This document shows positions 12,827 to 12,930 of a stretch of 12,930 nucleotides of DNA, one piece after another. Under the pieces are notes generated by a model. The model was not told the DNA's origin. It saw only the letters and a list, made by a program, of their open reading frames with translations, and did not search any database. This DNA is from Peptococcaceae bacterium (GTDB lineage Bacteria > Bacillota > Desulfitobacteriia > Desulfitobacteriales > Desulfitobacteriaceae): NCBI GenBank assembly GCA_031289815.1, contig JAITOS010000004.1, positions 1 through 12,930 of the forward strand. Reading direction: 5' to 3'. The translations under genes were made by a program, and so were the position numbers. Every line of letters starts with the position of its first letter. Position 1 is the stretch's first letter.

Positions 12827-12930
12827 CGCAAAGGAGGCATCAACGCCTTAATATAACTGGGTAATTGGGCAAACCAATAGGTAACTTGACAAAGTGCTTG
12901 CGGGGACATGGATTTCTCTGAAAGCAAGGT
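12814..12930 (-). other. Unidentified sequence at the right edge, with 20-base-spaced repeats and a partial open frame
   Basis: A minus-strand frame enters from the right edge and runs 38 codons (containing CQVTYWFAQLPSYIKALMPP) to a TGA at 12816-12814, overlapping the truncated integrase start. I do not recognise the product, and the other two minus frames are also fairly open, so coding is uncertain. Within it GGTAATTGGGCAAA (12860-12873) and GGTAACTTGACAAA (12880-12893) are degenerate direct repeats exactly 20 bases apart. Repeats of this kind occur at the ends of some insertion sequences (for example the IS21 family), so this may be an IS terminus that broke the integrase gene. That reading is inference. 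Confidence 0.3.

Overview
The window looks like chromosome of an endospore-forming member of the Bacillota (Firmicutes), probably a Clostridia or Negativicutes lineage. The evidence is the rpmA - spo0B-like - obg gene order known from sporulating Firmicutes, secreted proteins built on triple CW_binding_2 (PF04122) repeats, strong GGAGG-type ribosome binding sites and SigA-like promoters. Most of the window is moderately GC-rich. The last ~700 bases are visibly AT-rich and carry a broken integrase, so they are probably acquired DNA. No species is claimed.

Layout. Bases 1-2240 are a housekeeping block: the 3' part of rpmA (ribosomal protein L27), a terminator, a Spo0B-type phosphotransferase and the GTPase Obg. 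Bases 2241-2998 hold a 10-codon open frame that may be a trace of proB, a small XhlA/holin-like membrane protein whose ribosome binding site lies in a hairpin, a strong terminator, and a dense group of inverted repeats ending in a symmetric pair of back-to-back -10 boxes. Those boxes may drive a small minus-strand RNA as well as the next gene. Bases 2999-5233 encode a secreted N-acetylmuramoyl-L-alanine amidase with CW_binding_2 repeats and two SH3 domains.

Bases 5372-7683 are an arginine biosynthesis operon, argF-argG, with a good SigA promoter overlapped by an ARG-box-like operator; argH is not present. Running toward argG and overlapping its 3' end by 71 bases is a second secreted CW_binding_2 protein, ending in a zinc metallopeptidase (gluzincin, HEATH...DEG) domain. 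Its promoter is divergent from that of nadE (glutamine-dependent NAD+ synthetase), and a ~125-base imperfect inverted repeat sits between the two promoters. After the nadE terminator come an inverted repeat that could be an attachment site or terminator, a tyrosine recombinase lacking its N-terminal half, and at the right edge a junction with unidentified sequence containing 20-base-spaced repeats.

How the genes relate. The first block combines translation (L27), sporulation phosphorelay (Spo0B) and ribosome/GTP checkpoint functions (Obg), a conserved neighbourhood. The two surface proteins share the same cell-wall anchor module but carry different catalytic domains (amidase and peptidase), and they flank the arginine operon in opposite orientations. 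I see no CRISPR array, tRNA or rRNA. I do not see a clear new multi-gene system. The most unusual items are the SH3 pair that appears to be inserted inside a CW_binding_2 repeat, the structured region at 2667-2944, the long inverted repeat before nadE, and the mobile-element scar at the right end.
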